From Adineta steineri (taxonomy: Eukaryota > Rotifera > Eurotatoria > Adinetida > Adinetidae): a DNA stretch of 64,000 nt. Shown here one piece after another: positions 25,101 to 39,000 of the stretch. A program made the position numbers and the translations under genes. The notes under the pieces were generated by a model. That model was not told the DNA's origin. It saw only the letters and a program-made list of their open reading frames with translations, and made no database searches. The stretch is from the NCBI GenBank assembly GCA_905250115.1, contig CAJNOI010000036.1, forward strand, positions 159,324 through 223,323, read 5' to 3'. Numbering within the stretch: position 1 is the first letter of the stretch; the number at the start of each line of letters is the position of its first letter.

Positions 25101-27335
25101 AATCATCGTAGATTGAAAGTGTTTGCATCTATGAAAACAGATTTTTTTTGTTCAAATATTAGACAGGAAAAAAAGGTATATACTAATGCTTCAATGGCAC
25201 ATGTTAACTGTTTAGTTAGATTTGGTGGACGATGATCACGTTCATATAAAAGTTCAATTTCTTTACAAACAGTTTTATGATGAGTAATTAATTGTTGAAT
25301 TGAAGTTTGTAAATTAATTGGTATTGATATCGAATTGAACTAAACGAAAAATGAGAAATAATGAGTAAAAACAAAAAATTCTGAAATTTACCTGTTTATC
25401 CAATTTTTCTAATTGTTCAATATAACTTCTTTCTTTTCGTAACCATTCTTGTTCAATATCCCAAAGTATTTTTTGTTGTCGTAACTAAATAAACAATTCT
25501 ATTACAGAAATAAGTTAATAAGAATAATTTTATTACAATTAATAATTTTTGTGATTCTTCTTCTTCATTAGTTGAATCTTCGTTTGGTTTACGACTAGTA
25601 TTTTGTTCTTCTTCATTATCAATATCATCTTCATGAGATTGATTATCAAAATCACTATCATTATCTTCACTAGCTGTACCACGTGATGATGATGCCATTG
25701 GAGATTGATGATCAGTTAATTTTTCTTGACTATCATGTTGTTTTTCACTATTTCCTCGTGATGATGATAATGTATGAATACCACCTAAAATTATATTTCA
25801 ATTATGAATTAAAATAAATAAATAAATGATGGTTGTATTCGATTTGTTTACAAAGTCACTCTGAACTCATTATTATTACCGACAAATGATTTTGAACTTT
25901 ATCTATGTTAAGCTCATCTATATCGATTATCTTCATGATAATTTTATCTATTCTTTCTCGTGTGTGTGTGTGCATGTCGTTCCTATGAATTCATTGTTTT
26001 ATCTAACCCATTTTGAACATCCATAATAGAGAGAGAAGACAAAAAAAAAGAAGAACGCGAATGACAATAATGCAATCATCTATCGGAATCTATTTACTTA
26101 GTAGGGGAAAAAACAAAAGACCTTGACTATGATGAAAGTGTCACTCTAGAAATTTATTTAAATAGATATGCAAAAAAAACAAATCTAAGTCAAAAATGTT
26201 TTTCTCTTTATATACAAAAGATCAACCATTCAAGGATAAAAGTTCTTTTTGTTTTTTTAATTATAATTAAGTTTATGTCAAAGTGGATATAAACAAAAAA
26301 ATTCTTCTTGCTTATGTAAACTCGGTAATTGATACTTTTTGTTTTATCTTTTCGAAGAAAAAAAAAAGGAAGTTTGAACGTGCACTTTATCTGATGAAAT
26401 TACGAGAAAGAGAAAAAAAAATAGTTGAGAGCAAACGAGAAAGAATGGAGAAGTTGCACGCTCATAAGATCATTAAGAATGCTTATGTATACACATACCT
26501 AAGCGATGTTTAATATTGTATGTATATTTGAACGATAGAGAAAAAAAACAAAAGAAAACATAACGAAGCCACAAATTTCTCATTTAATGATTAAATCGTC
26601 TCGAGTAAATAGACTTTCATACAAAAATTCGAAAAGAAAATTAACTTTTAAAAAAACACTATTGTTAATGGATAAATAATTTAACTTACTATCGTTTTGA
26701 TGATTTGTACTTGTTGTTGCATCAAGATCAATTGTATCTACACTATCGTTACCCTCAGAATTTTCTTCATTATCAGAACCATCAACATTTTGTAATGACG
26801 TTCTTTTATAAACAACATCATCATTATCATCATGATTTTGTAAATAATCAAATGCTTGTTCAACCATAGCACAACATAATGAATCACTTGGCATTGAATT
26901 ACTCGTAGGTATTGTTGAATTTTCAATTAATGGAAAATCCGTTTCAAGTAATGGTTCAGATTTTTTTAATGGAAGAGGTGGTGGTGATGGCCATTCTTTA
27001 ATATAAGTTGATTCAGGCCGAGGTTGTACACTAATTAATTGAACATTTTCGTTTGAATTAAAATTACATTGGGAAGATGATAAAGGTGATCGACGATGAG
27101 TAAGTAATGGTGAATATTGATTATGTGGAGGTTGACGATATATCATAGCCGATGCTGTAGTAGATGCTGATGTGATAGAATGAACTGGTTTTAATTGTGG
27201 TAAGGGTATATCAAAAATAGTTGCTGGAGGATTACTGGATGCATTAGAATCACGTGCATGTCTTTCTGCTTGACGATCAAATAAAGTATGACCACGAGAT
27301 TTAGGCGGTGTTGATGCACTCGGTGGAGCCGCCAT
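22120..27335 (-). CDS. BCR/ABR-type RhoGEF-RhoGAP
   Basis: Dual regulator of Rho-family GTPases at membranes. Read from its ATG (27335), about 1,090 residues: a disordered Pro/Ser-rich N-terminus (1-298; EWPSPPPLPLKK could bind SH3 domains) and acidic stretch; a DH domain (about 315-475, RKERSYIEQLEKL); a PH domain (about 490-660, ALHWFIPMIDL, DELKLHLKTAYKELEKA); a C2 domain (about 690-830, GTLHITIHSIHGSALS, VAVEIDSYNTFFPYAQT); and a RhoGAP domain (about 885-1085). The GAP keeps the arginine finger (KETGIYRVCCVTSDLQ) and the signature HLDNLAVVFGPTLMRPS. The order DH-PH-C2-GAP is diagnostic of BCR/ABR. No BCR-type oligomerisation or kinase region is visible, so it is closer to ABR. About 13 exons; one intron of about 900 bp (25790-26689) separates the N-terminal exon. 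Confidence 0.88.
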
Positions 27336-29006
27336 TTGGTCTAAATGAGTCGAAGTAATAAAATAAATATTTTATGATTAATTTTTATCAAACAGGAGCA
27401 TGTCTACATAATGACTCATATTTGTCATAAAAATAAGTATATATGAGAACGCAAATATATGTATATAGATCAAAATCTGTGAGAGAGAAAAAAAAAGAAA
27501 AGGTATTGACTTATCTAAATATATCTCTATGGAGTTTATATACGTACAGGTGAACACGTACTGGTTGAAAGAAACGAAAAAAAAGATTATCAACGATGCA
27601 GAACACGAAAACAACTACATATTAGAATTATTAGCAGGTGTTCTGTTGATAGAAGCAAATGAAGAGGCGTGAAATTATGATTTTAGGTTTTTTTTGTCAT
27701 CAGACAAACAACAAAAGAAGAACAAGAAGGAAAAAAAACATTAATTACTTAATATGTAAAATCATATATTTTATTTGTCATGTTTCAAAGAAAAAACTAA
27801 AAAAAAAACACAAGAATTTTATTTTATTACTCACAATTGACTTTTATTTGTTGTCTATAATGATACATTCTTTCTCTATGTTGTTTTTTTTTGTGTTATC
27901 AAGACCTTTTACTCTATACTAATGATGAGTAGATCTTTTGTGTATACGATCAAATGTCCAGATAGTTGATCATCATCATCAATCTCTATTGTTGTTTGAC
28001 CAAGTAAAGACAAGGTGTATGTGTACGAGTTAGTGAACATAATGAAAAAAACGCAAGAGAATGAAAGAGAGAGAGACAGAGAAAGAAGAAAAAGAACTGG
28101 CGATTGTTCCCGTTTACTCCTCCTTGTTCACCGCCTATACTCTGTCTTTTGCTTAGTACACACGCCCATAAGCGGATCATGTTCATTCATTCGTTCGTTT
28201 GTTCGTTCACTACGCGCATATCATATTGTTCTGTTATGTATATATAAATGTATGATTGTATAACTACGACGGCGTCATCAGTATTATTTCTCTGTTCAAT
28301 TTAAATATACGAGACAATGTCAAAAAAAAANNNNNNNNNNNNNNNNNNNNNNNNNNNNNNNNNNNNNNNNNNNNNNNNNNNNNNNNNNNNNNNNNNNNNN
28401 NNNNNNNNNNNNNNNNNNNNNNNNNNNNNNAAAAAAAAAGCAGAGAGGAGAATCTGACACATATCTTGCCAAAAGAAATAATAATAATAACCAATAGTTA
28501 AAATTGCGAACTATAATCATTACGAAAAGACGAATGTATAGATTAGAATAAAAAAACAAAATACGAAAAAAGAAAAAAAGTACATGCCTCATATTTTAAC
28601 ATTCTTAAACGAAAAAACAAGTTAATCTCATCTACATTATGCATACCGTATATCAAAAATAGAAGAATAATTTGTAAAATAAAATCTACAAAAATTAAAT
28701 ATTACAATAGAAATAAACATAAAATAATACCTAATCGATATAGAATGATTTTAATGACAACATTTTGTTCTGTTTGTCTATTTCTTTATAACTCATACAT
28801 AGTCTGCAAATATTTGCGTGATTCATCATTGACCAACCATGTGATTCATTCATTTTTTTTACTCATTTTTTCATTCGCTTACTTCTCTCAAATGAACGTG
28901 TTTTAAAATACCTTTATAGGGGAATTGGCATAGAAAAGTAACCTAATATGGTAGTTTTCAAAAATACCTGTATTTATTACGAATACGTCTAGGAATTATT
29001 TTCTAA
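27336..29006. other. Divergent intergenic region with assembly gap
   Basis: BCR/ABR (-) and BBS2 (+) are head to head, so both promoters should be here. The region is AT-rich with A/T homopolymers and contains a 100-N gap at 28331-28430. Frames crossing the Ns are artefacts. No RNA gene is seen. Confidence 0.6.
28331..28430. other. Assembly gap (100 N)
   Basis: Exactly 100 Ns, flanked on both sides by nine A residues. The round length implies a gap of unknown true size. The poly-A edges suggest assembly failed in a homopolymer or A-rich tract. Confidence 0.98.
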
Positions 29007-32000
29007 ATGTTAGTACCAGTTTTTTCATTACAATTAAATAATAAAGTATTTCCACGTACTGTTGCTGTCGGTAAATTTAATGGAAAAAGATCGTGTCTTG
29101 TTGGTGCTACTGCTGGAAATAAAGTATATATATATAGGATAATCTTTTCTTTTGATTTTGAATAAAATTTTGATAGGTATTTATTCATTCACCACAAGAT
29201 AATAATCCTCAAGCCCAACAATTAGAAGGAAATGTTTCACTTCTTAATGTTAATCAAGTTGTAACAAGTTTAGCATGTGGTCAACTTGATGAACAATTAA
29301 AAAAAGATTTACTTGTTGTTGGAACAAATACAAATATAACTGCTTATGATATTGATAGAAATGTTGATTTATTTTTTAAAGAAGTTAGTTATCTAAATAT
29401 TTTCTTTTATATATAATTAATCTATTTTCCTTTTGTAAGACTCCAGATGGTGCACATGCTATTACTATAGGTAAATGGGGTGAATTACCCGAACAATTAG
29501 CTATTGTTGGTGGTAATTGTTCTATACATGGTTTTAATAAAAAAAGTGAAGATGTTTTATGGACAGTAACAGGTGATCATGTATCATCACTTGCTCTACT
29601 TGATTTTAATGGCGATGGTTATAATGAAGTAAATTTACTATTTTGTTTTTTATCACTTCAAATCAAATGAGTCTATATTGTTTTCTAGCTTGTTGTCGGT
29701 TCACAAGATTATGATATACGAGTATTTCGTGAAGATCAATTAATATCTGAAATGCAAGAAACCGAAACAATTGTTTCATTATGTCCATTAATTGGTGCAA
29801 GATTTGGATATGCATTAGCTAATGGTACAGTTGGAATATATGAACGATCAAATCGAAATTGGCGTATTAAATCAAGAAGTATTGCAATTGTTTTACAAGC
29901 TTATGATGTTGATGGTGATGGTGTAGATGAATTAGTTACTGGTTGGAGTAATGGCAAAGTAACTATGATTATTATTCATAGAAGAAATAAATTCCCTTTT
30001 TTTTTTATTCAATAGGTTGATATTCGAAGTGATCGAAATGGTGAAGTTATATTTAAAGATAGTCTTAATTCATCTGTTGCTGGAATTGTTAAAGTAAGAA
30101 TTAAATCGAATAGATTATTTATAAACTAAAAATTTTCCATTTAGGCGGATTATCGAGTACCTGGTGAAAATTTACTAATTTGTTGTTCGAATGAAGGTGA
30201 AGTTCGTGGATTTAAATTTTCTGAACAAGGTGTCAATGCAGCAGCTGCTAATTTATATAAAGATCAACAAGAAGCAATTCGAGATTTAGCTCAAAAAAAA
30301 CAAGTAAGAGATTTTTTTATTTATTAATTCAATGAATTTATAAAATTTCATTAATAAAATAGGCTCTTTTACTTGAGCATCAAAATATCCAAGATGCCAT
30401 AGAAAAAATAAAAAAACCAGGCAATGAACAGAATAAACAAATTGCATTAGATCCCGCTGCAGAAATTCCAGTAAGTAGATTTATTCGATGACAGGAAAAA
30501 ACAAAATTCTATATGTGTTAATAGGCAAATACTGAAATTCAAACAATATTAACTGTTGAACAAAATCGAAATGATTCTCCGGTATATAAATTTTATTTGT
30601 ATCATTAATAAATATTTTCTTTTAGGCACATATTGCAATTAGAATGAAAACATCAAATCGTAAGAATATATTTTTTGTCATTCATATTAATATCTTTATT
30701 ATATAGATACAATCATACGAGTTGTAACACTCTTTGCAGAAGGTTTATTTAAAGGCGAATGTCTTGTCGTGTAAATATTATTGAAATTATACGATAAAAA
30801 AGACTATCTTTTTTTGAAATTTAGTCATCCAGCTACTAATCAAGTTCGAGAAAATATTGTTGTACCTATTATTCCACCGAGAGATGCACCTGTTGATTTA
30901 CATCTTCAAATATTTGTTGGTCTTAAATCAAGGTACAATATAAATTTCAATAAAAATAATGATTTAAATTTTTTTTATAGTACATTGTATCATGTTTTTG
31001 AATTAGCACGACCATTACCTATGTTTTCAATGTATTTATTAACTGAAAATTCACCCGAAGGAGAACCAAAAGGGTTTATTTCATTTACAATTAATGAACG
31101 TATTCCACGAGTAAATTGTTTGCATAATTTTTCTCTATTATTATTATTTTTCTTTTAAAAACAGGTTCTTGTTTGGATAAATCATCATTTTCTTCTTGCT
31201 CAAGAATATGCACCAAATACACCATCTTTATTTGTCACTTTTCTAGCAGTACGAAATAATGAGAAACTTATTATAAAAATGCAAAATACCGGACAAGTTT
31301 GTTGAATTTAATCTTTTTCTTATAAATTTTATCCTTGTAAATACATTAAAGATAACAATTCGAACGGATGATATGGAATTAGCTGGAAATATTGTTCAAT
31401 CATTGGGTAAATTTTTAAATATTGAAGTTTTACAAACAGCCGGGGATTTTCCACAAGAACTTGAAACACTTCAAAAAGTGTTTTCACATGTAAAATAAGA
31501 ACTATTATCATTATTAAAAATCGAATAATATTGTTGTTATTTAGATTGAAGAATATCAAACAGTTCGTCAACGGATATCATCAGATATGGCTGAACATGC
31601 AAATATTATTCGAAGTTTTTTAATACGTGCAGAAGATTCTCGTTTAATTGGCGATATGTAAGTTGATTAATAATTACAAGACACAAATTTAATTGAAATA
31701 AATTTAGATCTGCTATGAAACGACATTATCTTGATTTATTAAATTTAAATCGTGATTTAATTAATGGTTATAAAATTCGTTGTACAAATCATGAAGAATT
31801 AATGAAAAATTTACGATATCTCAATCAAATGGTACAAAAAGCAGGCAATTTAAGAAGTAAGTAAATTTTATTTAAGAAATACAAATCAAAATCGTTCTTT
31901 TGAATTTTAGTTGGAAAATTTAAAACAATTACAATTAATCAATGTCGTTCAGCAATCAAAACAAATAATGCACAATTATTGATTAAATCGATTAAAACTG

Positions 32001-32011
32001 GCAATGTTTAA
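29007..32011 (+). CDS. BBS2: Bardet-Biedl syndrome 2 protein (BBSome subunit)
   Basis: Subunit of the BBSome, the coat-like complex that carries membrane proteins in and out of cilia. The spliced product starts [20 protein letters not shown] and runs to IKTGNV. The N-terminal beta-propeller is clear: [61 protein letters not shown] coiled coil follows ([20 protein letters not shown]), then the GAE/platform region ([13 protein letters not shown]) and a C-terminal helical part ([20 protein letters not shown]). The family members are about 720 residues and this one is similar. About 15 exons with introns of about 40-60 bp. The ATG at 29007-29009 gives the conserved family N-terminus. No frame breaks are seen. 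Confidence 0.95.
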
Positions 32012-33042
32012 TGCACTAATTATTTATAAATCTCTTTTAATATATTTTAAAATATGATGTAATATTTCTGAGTGTATGTTTTTTGTTGTTATATTCAATT
32101 AAAATATTAGATGTGAAAGGAAAGATCTTATAAAAAAAAACTATAAATGATAGAAAATCTTCCATATGAACATATATAAAAACAAAGAGTCATCTAAATG
32201 ATTATCACTATTAATATAGAATACTCTCTTCTAATAAATGCTGTCAAATGTAGAGTTGGAATTTTAATGGGAGAATCCAAAACATTCAAATAACTCATTG
32301 ATCATCTACTGATGACAGTGTTTTATCCAGGTTTCCTTTTTAGGGTGTGCGAATCGAAATGTCAGATGGGCACCGCCCACCCACTAGCTAAAGCACTGGC
32401 TTAGAGTTGGAACCGGTCCGGCAATCTAACTTCGATCTGGCCGGATCGGACAGAATGGAAAAAATCCATCCGGTTTCAACTCTGCCTTAACCAGCATACT
32501 ATAGTATAAATTTATAGTCTTGCCCGATTTTTGCAAGTTTGACGTCAAAAGTAGTCCGGTCGGACCGGACCGTATGGAAAAAATCGTTCCGGTTCCAACT
32601 CTGCACTGACTGATGATATAATACTCATGAAATGTACAGAAAATGTTTTTAATCTTGGAACAGTATACATATTAGCTGACTGTATTTTTTCAAAATCAAT
32701 AATCTTATTATATTGCAGCAAAAATGAATTCATTAAACAAAATATGTCTTTCGGGAATATGAGTTGTCAGATTTTAATTAGATTCAATAACATCTTGTAT
32801 AAATTATTGTTGATTTTATTCGAATCGATGGATGCCAAGGAGACAATCTATTTCGATCATGTAAAGTCTTATTAATACATGAATATTGATTATATATAGA
32901 GGTCACTATTTGTTTATAGTTGATTGTGTAACATAGGTCGCTAGGTGAACGGTGATAGAGGAAATGTCATAACTAAAACGTTAACTATGTCTACTCTGTC
33001 ATTTCTTTAAAATAAAAAAAAACATTTTGAAGAATTGTCAAT
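32012..33042. other. Intergenic between BBS2 and DCDC1-like gene
   Basis: AT-rich spacer containing a GC-richer repeat unit around 32403-32603, listed separately. A frame at 32627-32875 has no recognisable features. Confidence 0.6.
32403..32603. repeat. Repeat cluster with inverted and direct copies of one unit
   Basis: AGAGTTGGAACCGG (32403-32416) is the reverse complement of CCGGTTCCAACTCT at about 32589-32602. A near copy, CCGGTTTCAACTCT, lies at about 32470-32483. The stretch GGACAGAATGGAAAAAATCC (about 32448) is repeated as GGACCGTATGGAAAAAATCG (about 32566). The block therefore has two direct copies of one end plus one inverted copy. It is strikingly more GC-rich than its surroundings and looks like a small non-autonomous mobile element or a nested pair. 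Confidence 0.6.
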
Positions 33043-36000
33043 ATGGCAACGTCTGTCTCTATTATACATCCTTCGCACCCAATGCATCATTCTAAATCCT
33101 TTGATGATCAAGATCAATATTATGATACAACTAATGATGATGCGATTTGTATGGGATATTTAAATGGATTACCCCCTACGCATAAATCACATTCCAAGTA
33201 ATTATCATTGTATTTTAATATAAAATTCTAATGGATTTTATTTTTTAGAGATGGAATGTATCGGCCACAAATTGATCATCAAATGGCACCAGCACGTACT
33301 TCATCAGCTACAACAAAACCAACTATGTCGCCTTATCTTCAAAAATTACCTCATTCAAACTTTATTCAAACAATACTTCCTCCATCAGCATCATCAACAA
33401 CGCAACAACAACGACGACAACGTCGTCGTCGATCGACTTCCATCGCTCGAACACGAGGAGAATTACTTGACACTGCTTATCAACCATCAAATATTGATCA
33501 TCTAGATTTAAGTTCATTTTTGGGGAATAATAATCGCTCTGCTAATCGTCCAACAAGTGCTCCGACACGAACGTATGCTGTTATTTAGATTCATTTAGTC
33601 ATTCATATATCTTTTTTTCTAGTATGATCGCATCGACACATAAAAAACGTACACGAATATCACATCATAAATCAAGTTCAAAAAGTCAAACCTTTATTAT
33701 TAAAATATATCGTAATGGAGATCATGAGATAAATTGTTTATGTAAAGCAACTGCTTTGAATGCGGTAAGTTTATTACAAAAAACAATAATCTATCTATAA
33801 GAAATATCTATATTAAATAGATTTTACAATATGCAACTGAAAAACTTCATATGTCATCAGCTGCACGTCGTTTATTCGATATCAATGGGCAGGAAATTTA
33901 TCGTGAAGAAGATATACAGTCTAATCAAGAATATTTCGCCTCTAGCGGAGAAAATTTTAAAAATCCTTATAAATCAATTAAAAGTAAGAATTAAATTTAC
34001 AAATATTTCATATACAATATTTTATTTTTAGTGCAAACGGAATATGGTCTTAACTCAACATGGACGATGAATGGTTTACAAACCGATACAACAAAGCCAA
34101 AATCATTCACAACAACTGTTACTATCTCAGAACGTTTACAGTATGTTTTATCTCATATTGCATATATGTCGATAAAATTCTGTATTATTTTAGAAGTCAA
34201 ATTAAAACAAGTATAAATTTAACAATATTTGAAAATGGTTTTGGTCATGATACTGTTGGATATCATTTATTAATTGATGCAGCTTTAAAAGATAATCTTG
34301 AAAAGGTCTACTATCTAATCTAATAATCAATTTTAATTTAATTATTTATTTAGTTTCTTGATTATTGTACACAAAGAATACAATTAACAGGACATGCAAA
34401 GAGAGCATTTACTTTTCGTGGTGATCCAATAAGATCATTGAAACTTTGTAAATATTCTTCTTTTTCTCTATGATTTATATACTATTCAATAAATTTTAGT
34501 TTTGGAATCGGATGATTGTAAAATGCAAACTGCAAATGGCGAAATTATCTATGGGCCAGTTTGGCTTAGTAAAGGTGAAAAATATCGTCCAACAGGTGCT
34601 TATATATTTCTTGAAACACGTTATAAAGAATGTCAAACTCAGTTAAAAATATTACAAAAAGAATATAATGAAGTTATGATTGTTATTAAAAAACGTAAAC
34701 GACGAACAATGATTGATAATGAAACAGATGATGATGCACATGTATCGACAAATGAAGGTACAGATAAAGAAGATGATAAAGTCATCGATGTATCAACAAT
34801 ACAAAATAAAGGTCTTTTATCAATGAAAAAGAAAGAATTAAAAGAAGCAAGAAAAGTATGAAGAATAAAATATAATAAAGTTTTCAATAAAATTTTGATT
34901 CTTATTAGACATTAGAAATTAAAATACAAGAACTAAAGGATTTAATGGCATTATATCGATCAAAAATGGATGAAATTGAAGATGCTATGAAAGATGAAGA
35001 TGTAATTTATTTAAGTTTGATTTACTAATAAATATTTTTGTTTTTGTTCTAGTCTTCAATAGCTCAACATATTAAAAAAATTGATTTTGACGATAGAATT
35101 GTTGGAAGACATCCACTTTGTTTAATAGTAATTGATTGTTATATATTATTTAAATATTGATTATTCTTTTAATAGATTCATGAAAATGGGTCGTATCATA
35201 GTACAGATCCAGAAATTTATTTAAATCTTCGTAGTTTACCATCGAAAAAAGTACCACAAACATCCATTGAATATCTTCTTGATTATTTACAAACATCGCT
35301 TGAAAAATATGCTCGACAACGTCCTAAACGTGTATTTGATATAAATGGAATTGAAATAAAACTTCTCGGACAAATTCGATCGAAACAACATTTATTTATT
35401 TCATATGGAGAAGATTATCGTCCAGCATTTGGTAGAATTTTTTATTTTATTTTATAGACTAAAGTACTTATTTATATATGTTTTTCATTTTAGAACCATG
35501 TTTAGCGATTGAATTACATGGTGCAGAGGTTTATGAAAAGGATGATGGGTTATCAGTAATAAAAGCACCTCGAACAGAAGATCAGCTTTTGACTGAAAAT
35601 GAGAAAAAATCAATTAGGTAAGAAATCAATTCCTACGGATAATTGTAGTTTATAACATTAGTATTTCAATAAAGATACTAGAGTCCATTTCGTCCAACAA
35701 TAATTAGAAATGTACGATTTCACTAAGCCGTAAATATTTCAATAGAATCGCCAAAGCAATACTGCAGTAGATTTACAGATAGTAAAACTGTTTTCAGATC
35801 TGTCAAGGAATTTCTCATTTGACTACTATACGTCCTACACAAACGATATTGTTAAGTTTTAGAATAGCTAAAATGAAAAAATAAGTCATCACTTTCTTTC
35901 AACCATTGACAATAGATTTATTTGTAGTAATATAAATTGTCAAACTAATACCTTTTAATTTCTTTCCAATTTTAATCCACTCAATAGCAGTGTATTTATT

Positions 36001-39000
36001 AATAAGAAGAAAAAAAAGAAAACTAACTAAAGCGCTATGCTTGTTAATTAGAATAGCTTATAATACATGTAGAGAGTATAAATAATAGTACACGTTGCTA
36101 ATATCATGTTCCGAATGTATTCTACTCTGATTCAAGATTAACCATACTTCATTAGTTTCAAAATTTTAGTAAACTATTCCTATTTTTTGAATAAAACGTT
36201 CTTTTTATCGTATTTTTTGCGATGAAAGTTATTCTCTATTCACTGTGTTTAAATATCATAGAAAACTGCGATAAAAATAATTTTTCCCTAAAAAAATATT
36301 CATAACAATAATTAATTGAATTCTATCTTTCATTTTATAGACAAGTAGCTGCTAGTTGGAAGGTGGCCGAGAAAATTCCAGACGATGTTCATAAAATAAA
36401 GTATGCCGATCTATCGGATGAACAAGTAAAACAAGCAGTGGATCTAAAAATAATAAATGATCGTATTTATGAGAATGTTACATTTATAACCAAAAATCAT
36501 AGATTAATCTATCCTGAATTACGAATCAGTCAAAGAATAATATCAGATACGAATTCAAAACCAGCACATCATAAAGCACCACCAAAAAAAATTTTTTCTG
36601 ATCTCGATTTACAAACATGGTGTTACACTAAAGTAAATTCATCTTTTATTTTTATTTTCTCGAATTATACTAAATTTATTCTTAGGATGGTTATATATAT
36701 AATAAACAATTAAGCTCTCTAGTATTAACTGTTATACCTGAACAAGATATTCAAATAACATGGAAACCTAGTAAATTATCAAAACAACGTAATGAACAAA
36801 ATCTTAATGGTTATGGAGTTCAATTACGAGATAAAGCAACTGAACCATCTCATAATCAAATATGGATATTTACTACTGATGGTTATATTATTTCGAAAGC
36901 TTATCCAGATTTTGCATTGACAAGTGCAGCAAATATAATACCAGGAGAAGATGAAAATTTTATTGCAAATGGAATACCAATGAAAGATAATCCATTTATA
37001 TCATTTGTAGCTCTTTGTCCGAAATGTCCAGCAAATTCACCATTTATTCATCGACAACGGTAAAAATATTTTTATACTAAATGAAATAAAAATTTTTGAT
37101 CTTTTTTTGTTGAATAGTTGGGGTATTCGTCAAATATCAGGTTTTACAATTGGTGATTGGAAATATTCAAAAGTTGAAAATCCTGTATGGCATAAAATGG
37201 CTTTAACATGGCCAGTTGATTCAAGAGGTGCAATGATACCTGTATGTTAACACTGAAATAATAAATTTGAATTTATTGAAAAACTTTTGTTTTACTAGGA
37301 TTTACAATGGCCTATCGAAGGTTGTTTTATTCCAGGTGTACCACCTATTAAATCACTTAAATCATCTCAAGCACCAGACGGCTGTATGTTTAAATTAAAT
37401 TTGATAAAAACTATTGTTCATTGATTTTGTTTTCTTTCTTATTAGTTGTTCCCATTCGATTACAAGTATTGAGAAATGGAGAACGTGATATGAGTAAAGC
37501 TGTATTCGTTGTTGGTCCTGATATTTCAAATGTAATTATTATATATATTCTCTTTCTCGTAGAGAAGAGTCCAGTAAACATAAACTGTTTGGTTGCTTGA
37601 TTGTATGTCCGCAGGGTCAAAAAAACATCGAAAATCAATTTTTCCAAAAAGACATTTCTAGAGATTTTTCGATGCGAGGAGTTCGAATCTGAGGTCTGTT
37701 GGATGACCATGGTAGGGAGTGGCTGAGGAGGGGCAAGAGGTCAAAAAAACATCGAAAATCGATTTTTCACGGTTTTACCAGTAAATGCAAAGAAAATGGA
37801 TTTCTACGAGAAAGAGCTAAGCGAGTCCTCGGACGAGCGTTACTTGTATACATATAATACAATTATTTATTTTTTTTATAGTTCATACTTGAAACAAAAG
37901 GTTCGGCTAGTATATTTCGACGTTTACGTCTTCCTGAACCTGAAAAAGATCAACGTGTTAATCGACAATTAAAACGTATGGCTGATGCTCGACAACGTGA
38001 AATAAAAATCGTATGTTTTATAGTTTCTTTTAAATCTATTATAATATGTTGTTTTTTTTTTCTTTTCAAAATAGTTTTTAGAAAATTGTACAAATCTTTG
38101 TAATCTTCCATTTGCTGGTCGTCGTTTATTTGATGAACATGGAACAGAATTATTTGATTTATCATTAATTGAACGTGATTCAATTGTTTATGTTACATGT
38201 GGTGAATCATGGATTGATCCTGAATTAACAAAAGCGGAACAACAACGACGATTATTATTAGCTTATTTAAATAATGATGTTCGAATGATTTATTTCTACT
38301 GTGCTTTAAGAAATCCAATTGGTAAGAAAAATTAAATTTTTTCTTATTGTGTGATAGAATCGAGATTAAAAATACGTCCTCATAGTGGTTTGAGTGAAAG
38401 GGAATGACTATTAGACTGAAGGGGGTAATAGCTGGCACCCAGCACTCAGTATCTTAGCACCTGCTCAGCACCTGTTCGGTGTTTTTCAGTGCTCGTTGCG
38501 AGCTCTTGCTTCCTTGGCTGAGATGCTGAGTGCTGGGTACCAGCTATTACCCCCTTGATTAGACCTTTTTTTGCATCAATCGAGTTGAATGTTTTATAGA
38601 TCTTCGGATACATTTGCTCTAGGAACAGAATATGTGGTTTTCATATATAGAATTATGCTGAGACATTTTGTTGCTATTGTAAATTTATTTTATAGAATAT
38701 GCTGTATCGACTGAAAATGGTCTCAGTGAAAATTCTCAATTAATTCTAAGTCGATGCGCTTTAAATGCTAAACAACGTGCTCGTGTTAAACAAGGTGAAT
38801 CAATTGCACATGTTATTGAAAATGAAGGACCAATTGAAGAAACACCAACTGACATAGAACCAAGGTAAGAATAAAAATCTTCACCTTCTCTCTTGATTTA
38901 TAAAATACTTCTTAATTTATCTTGCATGTTTTACTTATCTCTCTTTTATTCCATTCCTTTTTTTAGCGATGAGTATGTATTTATTCGTTATATGTTTTGT

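Noticed and set aside
26283-26513. Plus-strand frame of 76 codons
   Set aside because: Lies in the large intron of the BCR/ABR-like gene and is a Lys/Glu/Arg run from A-rich sequence.
28256-28592. Open frames crossing the N gap
   Set aside because: They exist only because N codons were read through.
37640-37720. Second possible tRNA-like B box (GAGTTCGAATCTGAG)
   Set aside because: No A box at a suitable distance and no stem pairing.
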